A stretch of DNA of 50,508 nt from Pirellulales bacterium (GTDB lineage: Bacteria; Planctomycetota; Planctomycetia; Pirellulales; Thermoguttaceae), in assembly GCA_016931995.1 (NCBI GenBank), contig JAFGDS010000077.1, positions 1-50,508 of the forward strand, given 5' to 3'. The notes beneath the pieces were generated by a model. That model was not told where the DNA came from. It worked only from the letters and a program-made list of their open reading frames with translations, and ran no database searches. Positions 35,722 through 44,879 of the stretch are shown here, piece by piece. The stretch's first letter is position 1, and each line of letters begins with the position of its first letter. A program made the position numbers and the translations under genes.

Positions 35722-37419
35722 GTGTCGCTTTTCAGTTCCATCCGGATGGCGGGCAACACCCTGCAGGTCAACGACATTGCCCTGCAGGTGGTCGGGCAGA
35801 ACATCGCCAACGCCAACACCCCCGGCTACATCCGCGAGGAGGTCATCCTCTCGCCCGCCCCCACGCAGCGTCGCGGCAACCTGCTCTTGGGGATGGGCGT
35901 CATGTGTGACGCCGTCGTCCAGTTGATCGACAATTTTCTCGAAGAGCGGCTCCGCGGCGCCACGAGCGAGGAAGCCAGCGGCAACACGCTCGAGCAGACG
36001 CACACCGACCTGGAGGAACTCATCGGGGAGCTCGACGAGACGGACCTGAGCACCTCCATGACCAAGTTCTTCTCGGCTATCTCCGAGATCCTCAACCAAC
36101 CCGAGAGTCTCTCGGTCCGGCACCTGGCCGTCCTGCAGGGCGAGACGCTCACGACGGACATCAACCGCCTGGCCCAGCGCGTGGCGGAGCTGCGGGTTGA
36201 CGTCAACGGCCGGATTCAGGACATGGCGGCCGATATGAACCGCCTCATCGAAGAGATCCGCGTGCTCAACGTGCGCATCGCGGAAACCGAGGGCGGCAAC
36301 GTGTCGGCCAGCGACGCGGTCGGCTTGCGCGACCAGCGGCTCGTCGCGCTCACGAGCCTGGCGGAGATGATCAACATCCGCGTCGTCGAGCAGCAAAGCG
36401 GCTGCGTGACCGTGTACGCCGGCGGCGACTATCTGGTCTTCGAGGGCGTCTCTCGCGAGGTCGAGGTCCATCTGTCGTCCGACCGCGGCTTGTCGGTCGC
36501 CGACATTTATCTGACCGACACGCAGGCGCCTCTGGACATCGATTCGGGGATGCTCAACGGCCTGATCACCTCCCGAGACGACGTGCTGGGCGACTTCCTG
36601 GATCGCCTCGACGAATTCGCCAGGACGTTCATCTTCGAGTTCAACAAAGTCTTTTCCGGCGGCCAGGGGATGACCGGCTTCGACGAGGTCACCGGCACGT
36701 ATCAGGCCGCCCAGACCGACGTGCCCCTGAACCAGGCCGGGTTGCCCTACACGCCCACCAATGGCTCGTTCGAGGTGCTCGTTCACAACAACCGCACGGG
36801 CCTGACCCAGACCACGGACGTCCTGGTCGATCTCAATGGCATCGACCGGGATATGACGCTGGAGGACCTTCGCGACACCCTCAACGCGATCGACGGCATC
36901 TCGGCGGAAATCACGCTCAACCGCGCGCTGAAGATCACCAGCACCGACTCGAATCAGCAATTCGGCTTCGGCAACGACACCAGCGGCGTCCTGGCCGCGC
37001 TGGGAATCAACACGTTTTTCGACGGTCTCGGCGCGATGTCGCTCTCGGTCAATTCGGTGGTCCGAGCCGATTCCAGCAAGTTCACGGCCAGCCGCGGCGG
37101 CATCGGCGCCGACACGGACAACGCCGTCGCCATGGCCAATTTCAACGACATGCCCATCGCCAGCGAAGGCGGCGTCTCGCTGAACGTTCTTTACGATCAG
37201 ATGATCGGCGACACGACGCAGGGCGCCACCGTGGCCACCGCCGCCGCCGAAAGCGCCCGCGTTTACCGGATCTCGCTCGAAGGCCAGAAGATGGCCATGA
37301 GCGGCGTCAATTTGGACGAAGAGGCGGTCCGCATGTTGGCCTACCAACGGTCGTTTCAGGCATCGGCCAGGTACATCGCCGCCCTCGACGAACTCTTTGA
37401 AATGTTGGTGAGCCTGTGA
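35722..37419 (+). CDS. flgK: Flagellar hook-associated protein FlgK (HAP1)
   Basis: First hook-filament junction protein, 565 residues, GTG start after GAGGGCGGGA. The N-terminal signature is MAGNTLQVNDIALQVVGQNI followed by ANANTPGY. A helical D1 region follows, with a flagellin IN-type segment at about 350-435 (VLVDLNGIDRDMTLEDLRDT). The C-terminal signature GVNLDEEAVRMLAYQRSFQA is intact. Its stop overlaps the flgL start by 4 bp, so the two should be made in step. Confidence 0.96.
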   Translation: MSLFSSIRMAGNTLQVNDIALQVVGQNIANANTPGYIREEVILSPAPTQRRGNLLLGMGVMCDAVVQLIDNFLEERLRGATSEEASGNTLEQTHTDLEELIGELDETDLSTSMTKFFSAISEILNQPESLSVRHLAVLQGETLTTDINRLAQRVAELRVDVNGRIQDMAADMNRLIEEIRVLNVRIAETEGGNVSASDAVGLRDQRLVALTSLAEMINIRVVEQQSGCVTVYAGGDYLVFEGVSREVEVHLSSDRGLSVADIYLTDTQAPLDIDSGMLNGLITSRDDVLGDFLDRLDEFARTFIFEFNKVFSGGQGMTGFDEVTGTYQAAQTDVPLNQAGLPYTPTNGSFEVLVHNNRTGLTQTTDVLVDLNGIDRDMTLEDLRDTLNAIDGISAEITLNRALKITSTDSNQQFGFGNDTSGVLAALGINTFFDGLGAMSLSVNSVVRADSSKFTASRGGIGADTDNAVAMANFNDMPIASEGGVSLNVLYDQMIGDTTQGATVATAAAESARVYRISLEGQKMAMSGVNLDEEAVRMLAYQRSFQASARYIAALDELFEMLVSL

Positions 37420-40034
37420 CCTCGATCGTCGGTATTCCCACAACCCGCGTCAGCGACATCTTCATCCGCGATCGGCTGCTCCGCCAGGTGCAGTACGACC
37501 AGGGTGAATTGTTCAAGACGCAGATGCAGTTGGCGACGGGCCGGAGGTTCGAGCTGCCCAGCGAGGACCCCGTCGCCTCGTTGAGGATCATGGATCTCCA
37601 GCGCCTCATGGAGCGACGCACGCAGGTTTTCAGCAACGTCCAGACCAACGGCTCGTACCTCAGCGCCACCGACTCGACCCTCACGAGCGTGTCGGGTCTG
37701 CTGGCCGAAGCCCGCGGAGCCGCCCTGTCCGTCCTCGGCACCACCGCCACGGACGACCAACGCGACGCCGTCGCCCAACAAATCGACCAGATCCTCAGCC
37801 AAATGCTCGACACGGGCAATCAGAACTTCCGCGGGCGGTACCTCTTCACCGGATCGCGCACCGAGGTTCGCCCCTTCGAAAAGACCAAGGCCGGCTACAT
37901 CCAATACCTCGGCAACCAGAAAGCCATCCAGAGCTACTCCGACATCGACCAGCTCTTCGACACCAACATGAACGGCAATCAGGTCTTCGGCGCCGTTTCC
38001 GAAGCCGTCGAGGGAACCGTCGACGTCGATCCCGTGTTGACCTACGACACGCGTCTGGTGGACCTGCGCGGCGGTCTGGGAATCAGCCCCGGCAGCATCA
38101 AGATCAGCAACGGAACCCACTTCAGCATCGTCGACATCAGCGGCGCCGAGACGATCGGCGATCTTGCCGCGCTCATCAAGAACAACGCCCCGTTGGGAAG
38201 CCAGCTCCAGGTCGAGGTTACCCCCGAAAACATCCGCCTCCGCCTCACGTCCGGCGACCTCTCCATCACCGAAGTGGCCGGCGGCACCACCGCCAACGAA
38301 CTCGGCATCCTCGCCGAGACCGGCGTGGGCACCTCCTGGATCGAAGGACGCGACCTCGATCCCATCCTCCGAAAAACCACCCTCCTTTCCGACGCCTTCG
38401 GCGTCCGCGCCCGCGCCGTCCTCCATTCCACCAACAACGATAACGACCTGCTCTTCGAAGCCGACCAGATGGGCACGCTCTACAACAACGTGACCATCAG
38501 CTTCGCCGACACGGCGGTCGGAAAAGGGTTCGAGACCGTCACCTGGAACGGCGTCGACGCGCTGACCGTCGGAATCAAGGCCGGCGCCTCCGACGCCAAC
38601 GACGTGATCACCGCCGTCATGGCGGAATACGCCGCCGGCAACGTCCCCTTCACCGTCCGGCTCGATCCCCTCGACGGACCCGACAGCGGAGCGGGGCTCG
38701 TCGAGGTCACTTCCGCCGTGACCGACTACGGCGTCGGTCGGGAATTCGACCAGGCCTCCGGCCTGCAAATCACCAACGGCGACCAAACCTACACGATCAG
38801 CCTCAACACCGCCCAACGATTCGAAGACGTCATCAATATCATCAATGGCACCGGGGCCGGCGTCCTGGCCGAAATCAACGAGGCCAAGACCGGCGTCAAC
38901 ATCCGCTCCGTCCTCAGCGGCACGGACTTCGCCATCGGCGAAAACGGCGGCGCCACCGCCAGCGACCTCGGCCTGCGCACCCTCACGACCAGCAGCATGC
39001 TCGACGACTTCAACTTCGGCCTGGGCGTGCACGCCTTCGAAGGCGGCGCCGACTTCACCATCACGCGGACCGACGGCGTCGAGTTGCCCATCAGCGTCTT
39101 CGGAGCGGAAACCGTCCAAGAAGTTCTCAACCTGATCAATAACGATCCGAATAACGCCGATCATCTCCTGACCGCGCGATTGGCCACCTACGGCAACGGG
39201 ATCGAACTGGTCGACGAAAGCGGCGGAACCGGCCGGCTGACGATCACCCGAAACACCATGAGCACCGCCGCCTACGACCTGGGCTTGATCCCGACCGGCG
39301 ACGAGGAGTCCGAATCCCAGGTCCAGGAGACCACCGCCTCGCTCGACCTGCCCCTGGGCGGAGCCGGCGCCAACAACGCCATGATCGTCACCGCCCGATA
39401 CCCCGGCTCCTACGGCAACGTCCAGGTTATCTTCCAGGACGCCGGCGCCGGACCCGAGGCCGTGAATTACGACGACGTCAACCACACGCTCACGTTCGAC
39501 ATCATCCCCGGCACGACCACCGCCAACGGCATCATCGGCCTGGTCCAAGGCGATCCGGCCGCCAACGCCGCCTTCGCCATCCAGCTCGATATGGCCACCG
39601 ATCCCGGCAACACCGGCGACGGCTTCGTTCCCTTGGTGGACGAATCCATGACCGGCGGCGGACCCGACGTCTTCACCGGAATCGACACGAATCCCCGCGA
39701 AACCGAAGGCGTCTTCACCGCCTTGCTCCGCCTGCGCAACGCGATCCAAACGAATAACGTGCTGCAAATGCAGCGGGCGATCGACCTGCTGGACGTCGCG
39801 GACAAGAACATGACGTTCGCCCACGCCGAACTCGGCGCGCGCGAGCAAGCCCTCGAAGTGACCACGGAGCGCCTCGACGAGGAGGACGTCGAGCTCCAAG
39901 GGAACCTGTCGCTGGAATGGGACGTGGACATGGTCGAGGTCGTCTCGCGGATGACCGCCCAACAGGCCGCCTTCGAGGCGTCGTTGCGCTCCATGGCGTC
40001 CATCTTCCAAATGACCCTGCTGAACTACCTTTGA
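37416..40034 (+). CDS. flgL: Flagellar hook-associated protein FlgL (HAP3), very long
   Basis: Second junction protein, 872 residues against about 300-400 in most bacteria. The N-terminal flagellin-like domain is intact (TTRVSDIFIRDRLLRQVQYD, QLATGRRFELPSEDPVASLR, FRGRYLFTGSRT). The C-terminal helix is intact (VEVVSRMTAQQAAFEASLRS). Between them lie three flagellin-IN repeats of about 85 residues (about 216-300, 440-525 and 540-624; each ends in SELG/DLGL-like motifs). There are also two copies of another module (about 333-428 and 653-730) with the pattern YxNVxVxFxD...VxYD...TTAN. That module recurs in FliC. The gene is GTG-initiated and coupled to flgK. Confidence 0.93.
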   Translation: MTSIVGIPTTRVSDIFIRDRLLRQVQYDQGELFKTQMQLATGRRFELPSEDPVASLRIMDLQRLMERRTQVFSNVQTNGSYLSATDSTLTSVSGLLAEARGAALSVLGTTATDDQRDAVAQQIDQILSQMLDTGNQNFRGRYLFTGSRTEVRPFEKTKAGYIQYLGNQKAIQSYSDIDQLFDTNMNGNQVFGAVSEAVEGTVDVDPVLTYDTRLVDLRGGLGISPGSIKISNGTHFSIVDISGAETIGDLAALIKNNAPLGSQLQVEVTPENIRLRLTSGDLSITEVAGGTTANELGILAETGVGTSWIEGRDLDPILRKTTLLSDAFGVRARAVLHSTNNDNDLLFEADQMGTLYNNVTISFADTAVGKGFETVTWNGVDALTVGIKAGASDANDVITAVMAEYAAGNVPFTVRLDPLDGPDSGAGLVEVTSAVTDYGVGREFDQASGLQITNGDQTYTISLNTAQRFEDVINIINGTGAGVLAEINEAKTGVNIRSVLSGTDFAIGENGGATASDLGLRTLTTSSMLDDFNFGLGVHAFEGGADFTITRTDGVELPISVFGAETVQEVLNLINNDPNNADHLLTARLATYGNGIELVDESGGTGRLTITRNTMSTAAYDLGLIPTGDEESESQVQETTASLDLPLGGAGANNAMIVTARYPGSYGNVQVIFQDAGAGPEAVNYDDVNHTLTFDIIPGTTTANGIIGLVQGDPAANAAFAIQLDMATDPGNTGDGFVPLVDESMTGGGPDVFTGIDTNPRETEGVFTALLRLRNAIQTNNVLQMQRAIDLLDVADKNMTFAHAELGAREQALEVTTERLDEEDVELQGNLSLEWDVDMVEVVSRMTAQQAAFEASLRSMASIFQMTLLNYL

Positions 40035-40112
40035 GCAACGCCTCGGCCAAATGGGAACTCTCCCGTCAGCCAGAGTGAAGCGATGGATCTCCATTACCCC
40101 GTCGTCATCCTG

Positions 40113-40247
40113 AGAGCCTATCCGAGAACCCTCGACCGGACCTCGCGTCATCCTGAGCGCAGCGAAGGATCTCGTTAGCGTCTAGGGAGTTCAGATGCTT
40201 CGCTTCGCTCAGCATGACGACGTTGCCCGGGTTCTCGGATAGCCTCT
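40113..40247. repeat. Nested repeat: 72-bp element (copy 3, inverted) inside CTATCCGAGAACC arms
   Basis: The outer arms AGAGCCTATCCGAGAACCC (40113-40131) and its inverse (40229-40247, one mismatch) enclose a 72-bp element at 40147-40218. The inner element is the exact inverse orientation of copy 1, with matching arms and an unrelated centre. A truncated GTCATCCTGAG abuts the left outer arm at 40104, and a degenerate right arm is at about 40287-40309. All lie between flgL and csrA. The rest of the 529-bp gap (40035-40563) shows no gene; a csrA promoter must be in 40310-40550. Confidence 0.82.
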
Positions 40248-40563
40248 AAGTGAAACGGAGGATCTCCGGCGTTGCGGCAAAAGGGATCCTTCGCCGCGCT
40301 GGGGATGACCGAATCTCTGGTCCACGGTGGTCCATCTCAGTCCGCCGGCGGCATTTTCCCTGTCCTTCCCCAGTTCCCTCGCCCGATATATCTTGTGTGT
40401 ACTTCCCGCGTTGTCGCGGCCGATCCGCGCGAGTGCGGCGGGTCGGGGGGTGTGGATGCACCACGTCCCGCGCGACGGCGGCGGGAACGCCATTCCGCCT
40501 GAGGTCCGCCCATGGACGCGGAGCGGGGTAATGCCCCTCCGCCCGCGGAGCAAGGAGCCATCG

Positions 40564-40800
40564 ATGCTCGTTCTTTCCAGACAACGCGATGAGAGTATCA
40601 TCATCAACGACAATGTCGTGGTGACGGTGGTGGACATCCGCGGAGACAAGGTGCGGCTGGGGATCGATGCCCCCAACGAGATCCCCGTGCATCGCCGCGA
40701 GGTGTACGAGGCGATCCAGCGGGAGAATCGCCGCGCCGGGCAACCCCCCGCCCCCGGCGGCAAGGCCTCGACGCCCGGCACCACCCGGCAGGAAGAGTAA
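40564..40800 (+). CDS. csrA: Carbon storage regulator CsrA
   Basis: Small RNA-binding post-transcriptional regulator, 78 residues, with AAGGAG 6 nt upstream of ATG 40564. It reads MLVLSRQRDESIIINDNVVV, then RGDKVRLGIDAPNEIPVHRREVY. RNA-contacting residues L4, R6 and R44 (in VHRRE) are present. The C-terminal 15-20 residues are Pro/Gly-rich and longer than in E. coli CsrA. Its place just upstream of fliC matches the arrangement in which CsrA represses flagellin translation. The usual antagonist gene fliW is not found between flgL and fliC. Confidence 0.97.
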   Translation: MLVLSRQRDESIIINDNVVVTVVDIRGDKVRLGIDAPNEIPVHRREVYEAIQRENRRAGQPPAPGGKASTPGTTRQEE

Positions 40801-41073
40801 AGCACCCTCCAACCCATTGCCGTCGCCCTTCGGGAAGGGGGGCGCACGGCAAGGACAGGGCCCGACCGCGACAAACACCCTTCTCCGAAAAACACCCTTC
40901 TCGTCTGATCTCCCCCCTCATCCCCGGCGAAACCTTGCCGGCTGTGCCGGTTGTGCCGGCATGCATGGCCTGTTTGTCGGGTTTTTCTTCTCCCGATTCG
41001 CTGGGATGCCGACCAAGTAATAAAGGAGCAGGCGGCGGCAACGCCAAAATGGAACCGTCGGCCCCAAATTGCC
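40801..41073. other. Intergenic region after csrA (within a 547-bp gap to fliC)
   Basis: Near 40824-40844 a hairpin CGCCCTT-cggg-AAGGG follows csrA and may stop transcription, but it has no T-tract. At 40935-40965 a short tandem motif TG(T)GCCGG occurs three times. No protein-coding frame here looks real. Confidence 0.4.
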
Positions 41074-41100
41074 TAAAGTGTTCAAATTAACAGGCCGATA
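41074..41100 (+). promoter_or_regulatory. Sigma-28 (FliA)-like promoter of fliC
   Basis: TAAAGTGT at 41074-41081 and GCCGATA at 41094-41100 match the flagellar sigma consensus TAAA-N15-GCCGATAA, except that the spacer is 16 rather than 15. Transcription would start near 41108, leaving a leader of about 240 nt before fliC. Confidence 0.75.
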
Positions 41101-41101
41101 C

Positions 41102-41347
41102 GGTTGATAGGCGTTCCAGGAGGGCGGCCGGCGCGCAGTGGTTGCGCGGGCGGTCGACTCCGTGGGGCGGGCTGCCAGGGTCCTCACCACACAAAAGGAA
41201 CGAGACAACCAACCCATTTCCGCTGCCGACGGCCACCAACGCGATTGCGCCGGCCGGCAGTCAAGCGAGTCCGGAGTCCTTCACGTACCGTTCCCGCAAT
41301 CCGGTCGAGCTTGGGCGTAGTCCTTTTTTTGAGGAGGGGTGTCTAGT
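41102..41347 (+). promoter_or_regulatory. fliC 5' leader with candidate CsrA sites
   Basis: Four GGA trinucleotides lie at 41119-41121, 41197-41199, 41273-41275 and 41333-41335. The last is inside the Shine-Dalgarno GAGGAGGGG (41331-41339), and the third is 60 nt upstream, a spacing at which one CsrA dimer could bridge two sites. A run of seven T precedes the Shine-Dalgarno. CsrA control is inferred. Confidence 0.5.
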
Positions 41348-44300
41348 ATGACACGCATTAACACGAACGTCAGCTCGCTGAACGCTCAAAAAACCTTGGC
41401 AAGGTCCAACGCCGACTTGCAGCAGGCCTTGACCCGGTTGAGCACCGGTTTGCGGATTAACTCCGGCAAGGACGACCCGGCCGGCTTGATCGCGAGCGAA
41501 ATGCTGCGTAGCGACATCATCAGCACGCAGACCGCCGTCACGAACAGCGAACGAGCCAACCAGATGATCGCCACGGCCGACAGCGCCCTGGGTCAGGTCA
41601 GCTCGCTGCTGAACGACATCCGCGGCCTGATCTCCGAGGCCGCCAACGAAGGCGCCATGAGCCAGGAGCAGATCGACGCCAACCAGTTGCAGGTCGACTC
41701 CTCCCTCGAGGCCATCGACCGCGTCGCCCAGGTGACCCAGTTCCAGGGCAAGCGGCTTCTGGACGGCAGCCTGGACTTCATCACCGAGGACGTCAACGCC
41801 GCCCAGTTGACCGGCATCCAGATCGACCAGGCCAACTTCGGCACCCAAACCCAGATCGACGTCTCCGTCAACGTGGTCACCCAGGCCACCAAGGCCGAGC
41901 TGACCTTCAACGGCACGTCCATCACCAGCGACGTCGTCCTCGAGGTCGGCGGCTCCAAGGGCTTCGAGGCGTTCAGCTTCGGATCCGGCAGCACCGTGGC
42001 CGACATGCAGACGGCCATCAACCTCGTGTCCGACGCCCTGGGCATCACCGCCGAGATCGACTACGTCATCGCCACCAGCGACAGCACCGGCACGATCACC
42101 TTGAACAGCCCCGGCGTCACCGGCCAGGCGATCGGCGTCACGGCGGACACCACCGGAGCCGACGGCGGCGACATCGCCTTCAAGTACGTCGCCACCAACG
42201 GCACCGCCGCCACCTACTCGACCTACACCGCCGCCAACGGCGACGATCCGGCCACCGTCGAGGTCACCCTCGAAACGAGCAACTGGGTGACCGCCAACGC
42301 GGTCGGCATCACCCTCGGCGGCGCCGGGACCTTCGACCTCGATGCGAACATCGCGGGCGATCACTTCAACAGCCTAACTATCACCGTCATCGACAGGAAC
42401 GACGGTGTTGACGTTGAGACGGCGGAATACGACTACAATACCAACCGGATTACGGTGTGGGCTGATATTTCGGGCGCGTCCACCCACAATATGGACAACG
42501 TCCAGGACGCGATCAACAATGATCTGGGACATCTCTTCACGGCCAGCAACAGCGACGCCGGGGCGATCGCGCAGGGCGACTGGGCGAGTGGCCTCGCCAA
42601 CGGCGAGACCGGCGGCGTGATCGGCGCCAACGGCACCGAGGTCGTCAATGCATTGAACGACGCCGCGAACTCCGGCAACTACATCACCGCCACGGGCGGC
42701 GGCGCGGGATTGGTCTCGCTCATTAGCGACTACGCCTACCTGGGCACGATGAACACCGGCAGCACGGGCGACCTGAACAACTACATCCAGTTGATCGGGC
42801 CCTCGCTCGAAAACCTGCCCATCTACCTGGTGAACAACGGCGCGAGCAAGACCCTGGGAATCGAATTCGACGAGAACCGCAACACGGGCGGGTATGCCCA
42901 GGCGGTCGTCCAGGGCACGGTGGCCGACGCCTCGTTCAAGGTCACCGCGAAAAACCGTGGCACGGAGTACGACGACGTCGACATCGTGTTCGTCGACACC
43001 AACGGCACGTCACAGAACGCTGGGGTCGCTTGGGATCCCGAGAGCAAGCAGATCCTGATGTACGCCAACTTCACCAATGGCGTGACGGCCACCAACGCCG
43101 CGGAGATGATCAACAACGACGTCTACGTCAGCTCGCTGTTCGGGGCCGAGGTGTTCGGCTCGAACGGCGCCAACGCTGTCGATATCCCGTCCCCCGCGGC
43201 GGGCGAGACCATGGCCACCACCAGCGGCGGAAACCGCTACACGGCCGTCCGCATCCAGTTGGCCACCAACTCGACCGGCACGGTCACCACCACCGCCGCC
43301 GAGTTGATCGACTACATCAACAACGCCTCGGCCGAGATGCAGGCCCTGGGCATTACGGCCAGCAACGCCGGCTCGAGCACGGGCACGGGCACGATGGCCA
43401 TCCAGAACACGGCGTTCGCCACCGTGGGCGTGACCACGGCCGCCGATTTCGCCCAAGGCACGACCAACGCCCAAAACGGCGTCAACGCCCAGATGCTCGT
43501 CCGGGCGATGGTCTCCGGCAGCGCCTACGACGACGTCAAAGTCATCTTCCGCGATCGCGGCAGCAATCCCGTGAGCGTGGACTACGACTCCGCCGCCAAG
43601 GAGCTCAACATCTACATCACGGACGACACGACGACGGTCAACAACGTCCTGACCGCATTCACGGCGGAAGCCAACCCGACCGAGTACTACCTGTTCCAGC
43701 TCTCGGCCGTCGGCACCGGCGCCGACGCCTTGCGGTTGACCGACACCGCCGTGACCACCGGCGGCACGTCCTCCACCGGCACGTCGCTCGGCGTCGCCAT
43801 GGTCGGCAACTGGGACGAAGGCGACATTCTGGGTACCGAGGGCCTGCACTTCCTCGCCCAGAACTACGGCTCCGACCAGTTCGTCTCGGTCAAGGCCATC
43901 GACGGCACGTTCACCACGGTGAACAACGCCGGCACGACCTCGAACCGCGAGAACGGCACCGACGTGCTGGCCCGGATCAACGGTATCCAGGCCGTCGGCA
44001 AGGGCCTCCAAGCCACGATCAACACGTCGGCCCTGGACCTGAGCGTCTGGGTCGATGAGGACGTGGTGGCCAACACGATCAGCACCTTCACAATCACCGG
44101 CGGCGGCGCCCAGTTCCAGTTGGGCCCGGACGTGGTCTCCAACCAGCAGGCCCGCATCGGCATCTCCAGCGTGAGCACCGCCACGTTGGGCGGCAACTCG
44201 GGCGAGGGCCGGCTGTTCCAGATCCGGTCCGGAAACCCCTACTCGCTGTCCAACAACACGGCCCAGGCCGCGAACATCGTCGAGAGCGTCATCACCCAGA

Positions 44301-44536
44301 TCACCTCCCTCCGCGGGCGGTTGGGTGCCTTCCAGAAGACGACGCTGCAGACGAACATCGACGCCCTGGGCGACACGATCGAAGCCCTGACCGGGGCCGA
44401 AAGCTCGATCCGCGACGCCGACTTCGCGGCCGAAAGCGCGGCCTTGACCCGAGCCCAGATCCTGGTTCAGTCCGGTATCTCCGTGTTGAGCATTGCCAAC
44501 CAGAACCCGCAAAGCGTCCTGGCTCTGCTGCAATAA
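41348..44536 (+). CDS. fliC: Giant flagellin
   Basis: Filament subunit, 1,062 residues from ATG 41348, 8 nt after GAGGAGGGG. GTG 41339 lies inside the Shine-Dalgarno and was rejected. The D0/D1 N-terminus is canonical (NTNVSSLNAQKTLARSNADL, LSTGLRINSGKDDPAGLIAS), and so is the C-terminus (RLGAFQKTTLQTNIDALGDT, SVLSIANQNPQSVLALLQ). The central about 750 residues are Thr/Ser/Asn/Ala-rich and include three copies of the module shared with FlgL, at about 340-392, 528-591 and 714-774. Each copy has YDDV-I-F-D and then VxYD-like and TTxNxV segments. The central region is a likely glycosylation target, given the neighbouring glycosyltransferase. One fliC gene is seen in the window. Confidence 0.96.
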   Translation: MTRINTNVSSLNAQKTLARSNADLQQALTRLSTGLRINSGKDDPAGLIASEMLRSDIISTQTAVTNSERANQMIATADSALGQVSSLLNDIRGLISEAANEGAMSQEQIDANQLQVDSSLEAIDRVAQVTQFQGKRLLDGSLDFITEDVNAAQLTGIQIDQANFGTQTQIDVSVNVVTQATKAELTFNGTSITSDVVLEVGGSKGFEAFSFGSGSTVADMQTAINLVSDALGITAEIDYVIATSDSTGTITLNSPGVTGQAIGVTADTTGADGGDIAFKYVATNGTAATYSTYTAANGDDPATVEVTLETSNWVTANAVGITLGGAGTFDLDANIAGDHFNSLTITVIDRNDGVDVETAEYDYNTNRITVWADISGASTHNMDNVQDAINNDLGHLFTASNSDAGAIAQGDWASGLANGETGGVIGANGTEVVNALNDAANSGNYITATGGGAGLVSLISDYAYLGTMNTGSTGDLNNYIQLIGPSLENLPIYLVNNGASKTLGIEFDENRNTGGYAQAVVQGTVADASFKVTAKNRGTEYDDVDIVFVDTNGTSQNAGVAWDPESKQILMYANFTNGVTATNAAEMINNDVYVSSLFGAEVFGSNGANAVDIPSPAAGETMATTSGGNRYTAVRIQLATNSTGTVTTTAAELIDYINNASAEMQALGITASNAGSSTGTGTMAIQNTAFATVGVTTAADFAQGTTNAQNGVNAQMLVRAMVSGSAYDDVKVIFRDRGSNPVSVDYDSAAKELNIYITDDTTTVNNVLTAFTAEANPTEYYLFQLSAVGTGADALRLTDTAVTTGGTSSTGTSLGVAMVGNWDEGDILGTEGLHFLAQNYGSDQFVSVKAIDGTFTTVNNAGTTSNRENGTDVLARINGIQAVGKGLQATINTSALDLSVWVDEDVVANTISTFTITGGGAQFQLGPDVVSNQQARIGISSVSTATLGGNSGEGRLFQIRSGNPYSLSNNTAQAANIVESVITQITSLRGRLGAFQKTTLQTNIDALGDTIEALTGAESSIRDADFAAESAALTRAQILVQSGISVLSIANQNPQSVLALLQ

Positions 44537-44564
44537 GCCTAGACCGAACGCGGATCGGATACGC

Positions 44565-44603
44565 AACCCGGCCCACCGTCGGCCCCGCCACGGTGGGCCG
44601 GTT
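44565..44603 (+). terminator. Strong stem-loop downstream of fliC
   Basis: AACCCGGCCCACCGT (44565-44579) pairs with ACGGTGGGCCGGTT (44590-44603) around a 10-nt loop with one bulge. It begins 29 nt after the fliC stop. No T-tract follows, so it may be a Rho-assisted terminator or a stabiliser of the fliC mRNA. Confidence 0.6.
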
Positions 44604-44826
44604 CGTTGCGCGGGGTCGGGAGTCGGGGCTCGGGACTTCCCGAAGCCGCTCGCGACTTCGCACCTTCCGACCTCCGAAATCCGACCTCCGACCTGGACAA
44701 AACTGCTCTGGCCGCCCGCCACACCACCCAGTATCATGCCGCCCGCCGTGCTCTCAACCGAGAGAGGGGCCGGAGTCACAAGACACGAGACGATAAGAAG
44801 TTACGGTGTTCGCGAGTGTAACACCT

Positions 44827-44861
44827 TTCGTGTTTTCGTCCTTTCGTGCTTTCGTGATCCC
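44827..44861. repeat. Left arm of 35-bp inverted repeat bracketing two glycosylation genes
   Basis: The sequence begins TTCGTGTTTTCGTCCTTTCG. It is the reverse complement of 48156-48190 at 34 of 35 positions. It belongs to the TTTCGTG-type repeats. Confidence 0.88.
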
Positions 44862-44879
44862 TTTGCGAAAGGATTCGCC

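Larger units (their letters stand above)
44537..44879. other. Intergenic region after fliC (343 bp)
   Basis: From left to right it contains a strong hairpin just after fliC, a degenerate GCGAAGCCGC-family copy at 44641-44661, a CCGACCTCCGAAATCCGACC-type short direct repeat at about 44667-44695, and the left arm of a 35-bp inverted repeat. No gene was seen. Confidence 0.55.

Noticed and set aside
37356-40151. 931-codon minus-strand frame opposite flgL
   Set aside because: Gly/Val/Asp-rich antisense artefact. flgL on the plus strand has family signatures at both ends and is coupled to flgK.
40918-41217. 99-codon minus-strand frame between csrA and fliC
   Set aside because: No ribosome binding site or domain, and it overlaps the sigma-28 promoter and leader of fliC.
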